Shown here piece after piece: positions 49,901 to 61,900 of a DNA stretch of 64,000 nucleotides (positions within the stretch are counted from its first letter, which is position 1; each line of letters opens with the position of its first letter). A program made the position numbers and the translations under genes. The notes below the pieces were generated by a model. That model did not search any database, was not told the origin of the DNA, and saw only the letters and a program-made list of their open reading frames with translations. Origin of the DNA: Acanthaster planci (Eukaryota > Echinodermata > Asteroidea > Valvatida > Acanthasteridae); NCBI RefSeq assembly GCF_001949145.1, contig NW_019091364.1, forward strand, positions 985,434 through 1,049,433, given 5' to 3'.

Positions 49901-52900
49901 TATGTGACACGTGGTAGACTTCAAGATTTCAGTATTAAAGTTCAAAAAAGACCCTCTTCCCCCCAAAACTGCCAGGTTTCATTGATCCTCTTTTTTTTGG
50001 GGGGGGAGTAATAAATTATCTTTCAAATGCTGGAAAGATCTAGGCCTAGATCTTTCCAGCATTTGAAAGACACACAGTCAACATTGAACAGTAAAAATTG
50101 AAAAGTCAGTGTTAAACTCAATGAAATTCATTGACATTTGAATTCCTGATTGGGACTTTTGTTTGATGACATTAGTCTCAATTCAGACAAAGTTTACATT
50201 GTGCAGGCCGATGAAGAGTACACTTTCTGCTTTTCTGTTGGTTCTGCCCACAGGCCAAACCTCTCAGTGATGCAGGTGACACCGGAGAAATTGTTCAAGT
50301 CAACCCGCAGAAGATAATCTTGGAAATGAGACCAGGTGAAGTGAACATATTCATCAGCCCGAGATTGGAGCAGTTGTTTACCTTCCATGAAATGATGAGT
50401 CTGCTTTCCACGAGAAATTTTCCACTAGCAAAAGATTTTGCTGTTGTTCATATGGGTCTCCAACCTCTTCCCCCCAAAAAATAAATCTCCCTGTGTTGGA
50501 GAGAACTTGACTGCATACGCTGATCACTCCAGATAATCAGTGCCTTTTTGCATGCTGTGCTTTGGTAATACATGTATTTTTCAGCCATGAAAAACTCTTA
50601 AACATTAAAAGGGATTCTGTTATAACTGACAATTATTTTCATTGACCAGCACCAGGAGTTTTGTGTCTGTCATCATAAATACATTTCTGTTAATCTGTGA
50701 AGCAAATTTTCCCACATGTGAGCAGGTGGAAACTGATACTAAAAATATTTTAGACAAGGATTTACATTGGACTTGCATTATTTAAAACATGGCCCAAGCC
50801 ATAAGTCGAAGGAAACTGATGGCTACCCAGGGAGTTCATGTTGAGAAAGAAAAAAAAATTGCATGGGGACAATTGATGTGTCTGTGTTGGATGCTTTGAT
50901 TTGCACATTCCTGTTCACTGCTGCAAACTACATGAGGTCCCAGAGGTTATCTGGATCATTGGCTGAACCCCATAGTATGTCCCAGAAATAAACCACAGCC
51001 TTCCCAAGAACAGAATTATGTCTGTGTCATCACCTGTCACACACACCACTAAAACTAGTATGAGAAAGTGCTGACAAAATATATGCTAACAGGGTTTGAA
51101 AAAAAAAGAGCATAGGATGGCCATTACTGGAGATGCAGTAAGTAAGGATAATAGAATGTGTGGAAAAGTTGGAGACAGTAGTAGTGTGAGTGAAATAGTC
51201 ATTGACAATACGATATGTTGAATAGTCTGGTTCTCTTGTTGTTGTTGACCTGCATTGATTGAAGGTTACAAGAGTCCAGACAATAGATCGAGCCAGTGGG
51301 CATTTTCATATTCCAAGCTACATGAAGTTCTTTTAGTTTGCTGTGCTTCCATCTAAGTCTCACAGGAAATTTGTGTGTAAACTGTGAAATTTGAAAGACA
51401 GCTTTTATTGGGGGGGGGTCACCATTGAAAACAGGAAGCTCATTGTGTTCGTTTGATGTGTTATGGACCGAAAAGCCAGAATGCATTATGGGGGAATGCA
51501 GTCTGACTGAGAATCTTGATAATAAAACTTTCTTTTTTACTCTGCAGTTGATTATCCTGGAAATGTCCCTCGTGGTTACATATCCTCCCTTTTGTTTAGT
51601 TTAGTATAGGGGAAATGATTTGGAGGATATAAAACTAGTCACGGTACATGTGTGCAACATGCTGTAGGATGAAAATAAGTCAATCAGTGTGTTTATTTTT
51701 GATATATATCAGCATATATCCTCACATACATATAGGGCCCGACCGACCTGTGTGGTTGAGGTCAGATCAATGTAGTTGTATTTTTCTTTGGTTTAGTTTG
51801 TGGTTTGAGGTTTGGACTTGCTCCTTAAATGCTACTTAAATTAATCAGATGCTTAATGCTAATGTTTTAACTTAATTGGTACAGGTGAACCAACAAGGGT
51901 TCAACTGAACATCCGGCAAGCGGAAGACTTTCCTGTGGATTTATATTACGTGATGGACTTGTCACAGTCTATGGCTGATGACTTGGAGAGTTTAAAAGGA
52001 CTTGGCGATAAACTTGGTGAGTAAACGGGGAAAAAACAAATTCCTTAAATAGAAGAAATTTTCCAGTGCACTTGGGTAGTTAGATGTGAATGTACATGAA
52101 GATATGCACATTACTTTTTTATTGAAGAGAACAAGTCAGGGAAGATTGAGCCTAAGGAATTCTGAGGAAAAAAATTGGAAAGTAGGAAACTTTTAGCTAC
52201 TTAACCTTCCAGATCCTTAACAATTCACCAAGAAGTTTTGGAGGATTTTGTAGGCTCGATAAAATTTTACATGGGAGTTGATGGCTCAGGGATTAATGGA
52301 GAATTCAGGAAAGGCTTCAGCAGAGACATTCTGGGAGTTGGATTTAATAGAGTTGTTGAGGAAATAGGGATGGATCCAGAACCTTTTTTGGGGGGGGGGA
52401 AATTGACTTTTTATTTAGGTAACCTTTCACTGCCTTTCTGAGACATGAGGTCACATTTTGGACTTTTTCATGAAATGAAAAAGACCCCCAAATCACCCAT
52501 CATTTTTTGAAAAGAAAGTTTGTAGGCTCTTTTTTATGGGGGGAGGGTACATATCCCCTGTTGGCCCCCTGGGATCTGTCCCCACATGAGGAACTGGCTG
52601 TGTCAGCACAAGCAAGACATAACACAGGATATGGTGCAATCATAAAATACCCGAGAACAAGGAATATCTATAAACAAACACTGAAACTGCATTCTCCTTG
52701 CCAAAAATATAGCCAGCCAACTGTAAACAATTGCAGACCTTGAGATGTCTGGCAGTGTGATCAGAGACATGCACCAATAGTGGAGCGTTTAACGGATTAT
52801 TTTCAAGTTAAATATACAAAGTCAGCCGCTCATCCCCCCCCCCTGGCCGTTCATCTGCTATACTCATCATCCTCCTCCTCATCATCACTGGAGGTGGTGG

Positions 52901-55900
52901 CATACGCTATTTCTATTGCCCAGCTTTTTTTGGTGTGTTCATCTCTTAGGGAATAACGAGCGTGAAATTTAAATTGTTCTGGTTTATTCTAATGTGAGAC
53001 CATTTCTTCTTTCAGCCAAGGTAATGGGAAATATAACCAAAGATTTTCGGCTGGGATACGGTGCTTTTGTGGACAAGGTTAAAATGCCGTTTGTGGACAT
53101 ATTGGAAAAAAAGTAAGGACTGGTTTTATTATTTGTAATAAAACAAAATTAGTGTTTATCAGTTTTTTGTTTTGTTTTGTTCCATTAGAAAACTTTTGTA
53201 TAAGGTATGTAAACAGGCAAGTCTATTAGAAATAATTTTCTAACTGTTGTGGAACTTGACAAGTGTTCATTGGTAGAATGTCACTTTGGATATTTCAGAT
53301 TACAGAATCCTTGTTTGGATGGTGCAACTTGTGATCCTCCTTTTGGATTTAGGAATGTGCTTCCACTTACATCAGTGACGAGTCGATTTGCAGTAAGTAG
53401 CCCCCCCCCAAAAAAAATTATATTGAAAAAAAAAAATGCAAATTAAATCCATTTGTACCTTTGAATATCGTAAAAGTTTCTAGTAATCGTTTTCGTGTTT
53501 GCACTTTTTAGGAAGAAATTGGAAATGTTGATGCTTCGGGAAACCTGGATCATCCAGAGGGTGGATTGGATGCCTTGATGCAAGCTACTGTATGCACGGT
53601 ATGGTGAAGTTTGGTCACCAGACAAGTCTCAAAGTTATACACTGAAGGTTTTCAGCTGCATAGGCTGTTTTCCAATACTCAACTTCGGCTCCGTCTCAGG
53701 CTTCAACCGTTTTTTACTAGCTGACTCTGAAGCTGTAAGCTCAGTAATCAGTCTAATAGTGCCACAAAACATTAAATAAGATGCAAGAAAGCCCTAAATT
53801 ACAGTAATCCAAAGTAATTTAAATGCTTCAGGCACACAATCGGGGATTGGTTTTGGGAATGAAGCCCCAGTCGGAGATGAAGTTGAGTATTGGGTATTCA
53901 AGGGCTACGATACCTATAGGTAAGCACAAATATATACCATGGGACCTGTACGCCCTCAAAACCTCAAGTGATATATTTCGTGGATAATCCATTTTCTTCT
54001 AATCTTACCCCTGTTTGCAGGAAGAGATTGGTTGGAGAGATAGAGCAAGACACATGTTGCTCTACTCTACGGATGCACCGTTTCACATTGCTGGGGACGG
54101 CAAGGTTAGTTGGCCAAAGACCTTATGCTTTAATGATCATGTCGCAGAGTTTAGATGTCAGTTTATTTTATGTCGGTCCAGAAGGGGCATTGTAGTCATG
54201 AAGTTAATTCAAGGTGTTGGAAAGTTCTCTCTTGTTACGAACATATCTTGTGAAAGCCTGATATTTTTATTCAATGTCGTCAATTCTTTTGTGATACTTC
54301 ACATAAAAAGTTCAGGATAGCCCGAACAGTCCCAAATCCTCCGTTTTTAATATGATTTTACATCCACCCTAGGTTAGGGTTAATCATTTGTAATGTCTAA
54401 TCTTTTGTGGGGTGGTGTTCCTCTTTTGTAATGTTTCCTCACATTGAGTCGTTTAGAGATATTACAAGTTTTTTATTCAAGTTTTGTTTTGTTCTCAGTT
54501 TAATTTGTGACGCTGTTTTCCCTTTCCGGGCTGGCTTATCATTGCTTTCTGATATTTAAACAAATTATACATTGCTGCAAGTACATGTATGAATTGTGTG
54601 GTTCTCCTTTGTTTGGTTATTTGTTTAACAGCTTGCAGGCATTGTGAAGTTGAATGATGGGAAATGCCACATGGATCCCAACACCATGGAGTACACGGCC
54701 TCTAGTGAACAGGTGCGTGAACTTGGAGAGAGTAACTACATGTAGATGAGAGATAAGGTTCTACAGTTGAAAAGTGGCTGCTCTACGTACAATGTATTTC
54801 GGATTCTCTCTTAGGCCAGGGCCCAATTTCCCTGCTCTGCTTAACTTCTTAACTCTTGGAAAACTTCTTCCCAGGCAGCATCGGGAATAATTCAAGTTCT
54901 TCATCGACAGCTGCGGAATAGAATTTGTCATTCGTTTACCAATGCACTTCAAGAAATTGCCTTTTTGTGGTAACCTCTCGCAGCACACTGTAGTGTGACT
55001 TGCCCGTATTTGCAGTTTGCCAATCCTATTAACACGCAATCAAATTTCCTGACCTTTCAGAGCCCACTTAAGGTCCTGCATACTTCAGTTTTTCGTTTAA
55101 CGGGGTCAGTCATCGGTTCATAGGCAACGGATTAAATGACAGTCTTTATTGATCTTTATTTGACTTACAGGATTATCCGTCCATTAGCCAGCTCAGTAGC
55201 AAGATGAAGGAAAACAGCATCTTACCGATATTTGCTATCGGCAAGGTTCGGCCGGGTGAAGCAGACCCGATGGTGTTCTACACAGTACGTTCTAATCTTT
55301 GCTTGTTCATTTTATTTTGTTTTTTGTTTTCTGTTAATTTTATCTGGAGTGTAATTTTAGTTTGCTCTTTTCTTTAACCTGCGACGTGGAAATTGATTAT
55401 TTTCCATCTGGCTGGGAAAATTGTGGTCATTTGCTTTTCCCATGCATCAAGAATTTGATGATATCTCACTTTGACCTTACCCTCCAACATCTTCAAACAT
55501 TTTGCAAAATTTGGGAGGATTTTGTAGGGTATAGGAAGATAGATCCCAGCCATGTCTACTAAACAGGGCACTTGATGTCCCTTTAAAGTGCAGAGAACAT
55601 CTCCAGTGTTTTTTTCTTCAGTCTTTCATTTGGCAAGATTCATTAAGGTCTCTACCCATCACAAACATGCCCACCAAGTCAGCGTAAGCATTAGTTTAGC
55701 TTTAACCATGGGTGACATCTTTGACAGATTTCTTCGGTCTCCCTCTTTGGTTTACTTATCCTTTTTGCTGAGTGTCTGGAAAGATTTGGAGCGGTTAGAT
55801 TTCAATGTGTAATCTACTTTCTAGTGCCAAGGTCAGCAGATTCACTTGTAACCTTTCGAGGGTACCCTTCAAGTCAAATTGAAAGTTCACAGGCAAGAAT

Positions 55901-58900
55901 GAGACGTGATTTCAGTGTTGATACCACCATAGTTTGTATTGATCTTTTTGCATTTGTCTCTTCTCACCAGGATTTACCTAAGTTCTTTCATGAGAGCCAA
56001 GTGGAGCAACTGACAGCAGATTCTTCCAACGTTGTGGAACTTGTCAAAGGAGTTTATCTTGTGAGTAGTGACTGGTGCACTGTTATCAGGAGGTCACAGT
56101 TTGGAATGCCACTGGGGCTGTCAGTCATTTGCAGATTTGTATGTCAGTGTTATTGTTGGGATATAGCACTTTGGCATCAAATCCTTTGTAGTTTGTGACA
56201 AAAATGGGTTATTTGTGTAAAGTTGAAAGTCTGAAACCTGTATATGAAATGCAGGTGGTTGTTTTTGTTTCATTTTCTGTCAGAATATCACATCTGGTGT
56301 GAAGGTAGAAGATGACGCCCAAGCTGATCTCTTTGATATTGAGTACACAGCCACCTGCTTGGAAGGTGAACCGCAGAAAGGAATGCAAGAGTGTAGCGAT
56401 CTGAAACTCGGCAAAAATGTCTCTTTCGCGTTAGACATCACCATGTCAAATAAAACTTGTGGTATGCCGCGCCAAGAATTCACGTGAGTAGTTTGTTTCT
56501 TCGAAATGAATGAATTGTCAAAGGGACAGGAGTGTTATCTAATTTTATGTGCAGAAATGTAAATGGTAAATATTTTAACATAAGGGAAAGAGACAAGCAC
56601 ATTAGTAATTTGATTTGAGATGTCTGATAAAGGTATCCACATAAAAATAGCTGGAACATTATTAAACTAGAGAAATATGACCAGACCTAAGAAAGGAGTC
56701 ACTAGTCACCAGAGCCACATTTTGAGTTAAAAACCTTTTAGAGAATCCTGCTTAATGCAAATATTCTGTACCTGCATAATGTCAGTTTTCATCAAGCATG
56801 TCAAACTGATACAGTAAAACAAACAATTCATTTTGTGGGAACCTATAGCAAATAGTACAACCTGGTTATTTTTCATTTTCAGGTTTTCTGTAGGCCCAAC
56901 AGCGTTTAAGGAATCGTTACAAATAACAGTCAAGGCAGTGTGTGATTGTGCCTGCACAGACACAAAAGTAAGCAACATTGAAATCATTTCAAGGTTAACT
57001 TTTTTCCCTCTTTTGGAGAACCTTTAAGCAACACCACAGTCTATGCAGAATGCAGGAGTGAATTTGCTGATGTTATTATTAATGTTATTATTTATTTCTG
57101 GTAATGACACCCGGGATTTCTCAACAGTGTCCTAGACTCTGTAGCTTGCAAGCCTGAAAAAACCTGTTGAGAAGAGACAGTGAGAAGCAGATAGAGTTTT
57201 AAAGGTGGGAGGAAAACCCCAGAGGAATATTCTGGGTAAAACTCAAGGAATCAAGTAGGGACTGAAAAAACCCAATCCACACATGGACCGAGCCGCGGGA
57301 AGGTGAGGAAAGAACCACTACACCAACCTGATTCCCGAGGAGTTAATGTGAAGTCTTTCTGTTTCAGTTGGAAGGACCAGACATCTGTAATGGCAATGGA
57401 ACGCAAGTCTGTGGGGGCTGCGAGTGTTTCCAGGGACGCTCTGGGGCCAAATGTTCATGCGACCTTGAGGAATATGAGGCTCTTGTCCCCACCTGCGTAT
57501 GGTAAGCCCCGAATGCCCTTAACCTCACTCTTGGATAGTTTCAGGAATTCTCATGGGGTCCATTTATGTGAAGAATTCAAATAGGTTTGCTCACCTTGGA
57601 AAGCAGCTTTTGTTAAACAGCCTATCGGGAAAGTTTCCTCTTATTGAAAAGTGTTAGTGAGGGAAAATCACAAAATTCAAGAAGGGGTAACTCTTGCCCC
57701 ACAAAACCTGGAAGAGGCCTTGAGAGGAACCATGAGTTACCCTTCGTTTCATTTTGCATCCTTCCCTAATTCAAAACATGAAAAAAAAGGAGAAAATATT
57801 GTGATGTTTTGATGCAGGCAAAACAGTACTGTGGAGTGCTCTGACAGGGGCTCGTGCATATGTGGAAAATGTGTGTGCAATTCAAGAACGGTAAGCATTG
57901 CGATTTTTATTAAATTGTCTGTTTCTGACGAAACCTGTACAATTAAGCGTGGAGGGTTTGCGGAACCACTGAAGTCAACCTCTTTCTGTTTGTTTTGTTT
58001 GATTAGTTTGGTTTGGTCGATTTTTTTCTGGGAAGATTTGATTGTTTTTGTTATTCAACATCGTGAACAGTAAACTTCTGCAACAAAGTTTGAAACGTTG
58101 AATTAAAATATCTGGCATATCATCCGATATCTGCCGCTGTTGTCACACTGTATTCTCTGTGTAATTTGAGAGATGCCAACAAAAAAAATCACAAGGTTGC
58201 TCAGATGGGAGTTGAACCCCAATATCCTGCTTGCTTGTGCAGACATCTGAACCACTCGATTGTCAAGTGTGCTGGTATTAGGTAGCTGGTTCAAGTCCAG
58301 TCTAGCAGCAGGCGCTAATAAACAGCCAGGGGATATTGAAAGACTTAATTCTCCCTGCAGAATCCAGAGGAAGAAATCTTTGGGGATAAGTGCCAGTGTG
58401 ACAACTTCTCCTGTGAACGTTACAGGGGTCTGGTTTGTGGCGGACCTGAGAGAGGTGTGTGTAAGTGCAACAATAAGACAGGCCTGAATTATTGTGAATG
58501 CAAGAAGGGATGGTCAGGCAGTAACTGCGGCTGTGAGATAAACTCTCTGAACTGCCGTTCACCTAACGGGGTATGTATTGAATCTTCAACCCTTGGTCTC
58601 TTGTAATGGTTTTGGTTTAATGATTTATGAAATAATCAGCATTTGTAGCCATAAGATATGGCTGAATTATTGCTAATTTACACTTAAGACTATTTACAAA
58701 AAGACAAGTAGATCAATATACTAAATAAGTTATTAAGTAAAACATATAGGGCTGGAAGGACACTGCTCAGGAGGCTGATTATATAGATGAGATAGATTTA
58801 GTGCACCACGCTACAAAACTGGGGAGTCAAACTCAACACCCCCGGAACATGTTTTGATGTCCAATGTTTTATTCTTTTAGCTGGTATGCAGCAATGTGGG

Positions 58901-61900
58901 TGTTTGTGAGTGCGGTAAATGCATCTGTAATGACACCAGGAAATATTTTGGAAAAACGTGCGATACCTGTAAGGTGAGTGACCTTAAAGTGGAATGGATT
59001 TTACTTTTCAACAATTGTTTTCTTCAAAGAAACAGAATATGTCAAGCTGAAAATCAGTCAGGCTTTGTTGGATGTCGAAAGTGCATGAAGCAATATTCTG
59101 TGTCAAATTGCTCAATTCAACTTAACAATTTGATTTTATATAGACTTTCCAAAAAAACAAGTCCAAGGCATCACCTCAATTATGCAGTAGTTTCTAAATA
59201 CTCATTCCATATCCTTCATTCTAATATATTTACTGTTATCAGGGGTGTCCGCAAGAGTGTGATCTTCACAAGCCCTGCGTACAGTGCCAGGCGTACAATA
59301 CAGGCAAATACAAGAGCAGCGACCCTAACAAGAAAACTCCGGAATGCCTGAGGTGCCCCTACAATGTGACAGTGGTCAAGGAATTAAAAAAAGACTCAAG
59401 TAGGTTTTTGGGGGCAGAAGAGATTGTTTGCAGTGCATTAACAGGTGACTTGTCAGTGGATTGAAATAATCTGGCAAAGGATGAACCTGTGGTCAGGCAT
59501 CCAACATTTTCAGAGGATTCGCCTAAGTTTTGGAGGATTTATTGTAATATGGGTATTTCACATCAGTTTGATATAGATATTTCGTATACGTGTCATATTT
59601 TAGCAAACTCTTAACTAAAAGACTCTGATGCTGTGGGCACAACTGCTTGCTGGACCTCGATGTTAGACAGAACTACACCTTTTGATGCAGTTGAAAGTAG
59701 TGAGAATAACATGTTTCTTCGAGGAAGCTGATTATAAAAGCCATCCATATTTCTTTGTGAACAAGGTCTGCAGTTTATAACCGACTGTAGTTAGTTTGAC
59801 CTGCAGGTACATACTGACTGACCCTAACCAACCAATCAGCAGATGGAACATTGAAGTACATGTACGATCTCATTTGCATAACTGATCACTCTGTACTGAC
59901 CAAAAGTTAGCAATCCCACCTGAAAGTCATTTCCATCTGTGCCTACTCGTGGCAATGATCCATAGCTCGGATTGCATTGATTGTACGCCGCTTGATGTGA
60001 GTGTTGATTGTTTTACACTGGCTTTCATTTCTTGATCCTTTAGGGCTCCAGTCTTGTACTTTCTACGACGAGAACAACTGCAAATTTAAGTTTACATATC
60101 GGAATGTGGGCAACGGCGTTGCTGACTTTGAAACCGTCGAGGAGCCAAGTATGTACCAGACTTTGAACCACTTGATAAAGAGCTTAGAAAAAATGGGCTA
60201 GGACGTATATCTTGCTCAAAGCTTGTTTGTTAAGAATTCCATCTCATCCTGTCATTATCTTCAAGACTGACTACTAGACAATGCATAAGATCTATAATTG
60301 TATTAATGGAAAGCTCCATATGAAGACAGGCACAGAGCGTGAAGTAATGGTGACACATCAATCATCTCCATCCTGAACAGTAGTGGATGGTACTGTGCAC
60401 ACTTCTGTCAGTGGCTATGGCTTTTTGTCACATAGCACACATGGGAAGAAAATGAAGTCATAGCCACAAGATAGCTGATTCTGACACAGTCTTACAAGCT
60501 AGCTGACTTCTGGACAGGTGTGACTGTTTTTTTATGAGTACGAATGCCTTTATGAGCAATACTTGTTGGAGAAAACATTTCTGATCATTGTTTAATGTTG
60601 CCATACTTCTGTCTTGTATACTTACTTTTTTTTCACTGGCCCAGAATGATCGCTTGACTGGGCAACATAAACGCATGTCACACTCACTGTTAGACATCAC
60701 ATCAGCCAGCGTTGTATGATATCACATGAAAACATGCACTCACGCAGTGAACAGCACAATGCAGAAATGGCTAATCGCGCAAAGATCCCATTGTCGCCAT
60801 TAACTTCCCTCAGAAAACAAGTGAAAAACATCATCAAGACAGATATGACAGAACAATTTCGCTGAGGGCGCCATGCATACCGTCAGGTGTTCAAAATATC
60901 ATATCCCACATCACATAAGTCAACCATTGTTAACTGTTGCAGTTTGCCCCCGGGAATCTGATGTGCTATGGATTATCCTTGGTATTGTAATCGGCATCAT
61001 CCTAGTGGGTATAGCCCTGCTTCTAATCTGGCGTCTGTTGACTTACATCCACGACAGGAGAGAGTTCCAACAGTTTGAGAAAGAAAGGAACAATGCCCGA
61101 TGGGAAGGGGTGAGTGCAGAAATCTATGGAATCCAAAACATGTTGGAAACAAATGTGAAATCTCTGTGATTCCCAGAGTAAGACATGCCTTTTGGAATTA
61201 GATCGTTATCGGCAGTGCTGTGTTTTGTCGCTTCACTGAAAACAGTGAAGAGTGCCTTGTTGCTGTGTAAGGGACACTTTGTTAATGGGTGTAGCGAAGG
61301 CTGTGGTCCAAAAATCAGCATGTCTGTGTCCACCAACAGTGCGCCACTGGCAAAAGCTTTGCCATTGTTAGCGTGGATAAATGATGTGGCTGTATTCCTT
61401 TCGAATGAAACTACGTTCTTTTCAATGCTGCACGCCATGTTCATCATAAGTTGACAAAATTTCATTTAGTAATTATATTCCACTTTCATAAAGATCATGT
61501 TCGAACTGTTTTGAAAGCAAATTCATTACCTGTCGACAAGAACAGGGCCGTACAATTAGCCACATAATTAGTACGATCGACATGCGACACATACGAGTAG
61601 GAAAATACTTCTTGCTTAAGATGAGGTTCTGGATAATACGAGATAATTAAGTCCCAAAACCCTCGTATTAACGAGAGTTGACCCTAGTTTGTGCACACAC
61701 ATCCGATGTAAATCATGGCTGCAGTTAGTCAGAATCCAACATGAGCAGAAGCACCCCCCTCATTGGTTGAAACGAGCCATGTTGGTGGGGAGTGTTCATT
61801 TGGTTCATAGAGACGCAATGGCAGCGCTTGCATTTCATAGTCATGTGAACTAACAAAGTCAGTTCCTACCAAAGGGGCTTCTGTAGCTAGAAAAAGAGCA

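Larger units (their letters stand above)
48242..53015 (+). other. Integrin introns 2-5
   Basis: The introns between exons 2 and 6 range from about 0.8 to 1.5 kb. Apart from the 52-bp palindrome at 50019-50070 and G or T homopolymers (for example 52389-52398) nothing stands out. The four exons among them are listed separately. Confidence 0.7.
54105..56882 (+). other. Integrin introns 9-13
   Basis: The introns around exons 10-13 are 0.2 to 0.7 kb. Sequence 54310-54385 resembles 16165-16240 (shared tcctcc...tttaatatgatttta...cctagg). No other feature was seen; exons are listed separately. Confidence 0.6.

Noticed and set aside
61124-61465. Overlapping ORFs on both strands in the last integrin intron
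   Set aside because: No family, and the region is spliced out in the model that joins exon 21 to the NPxY exon in frame.
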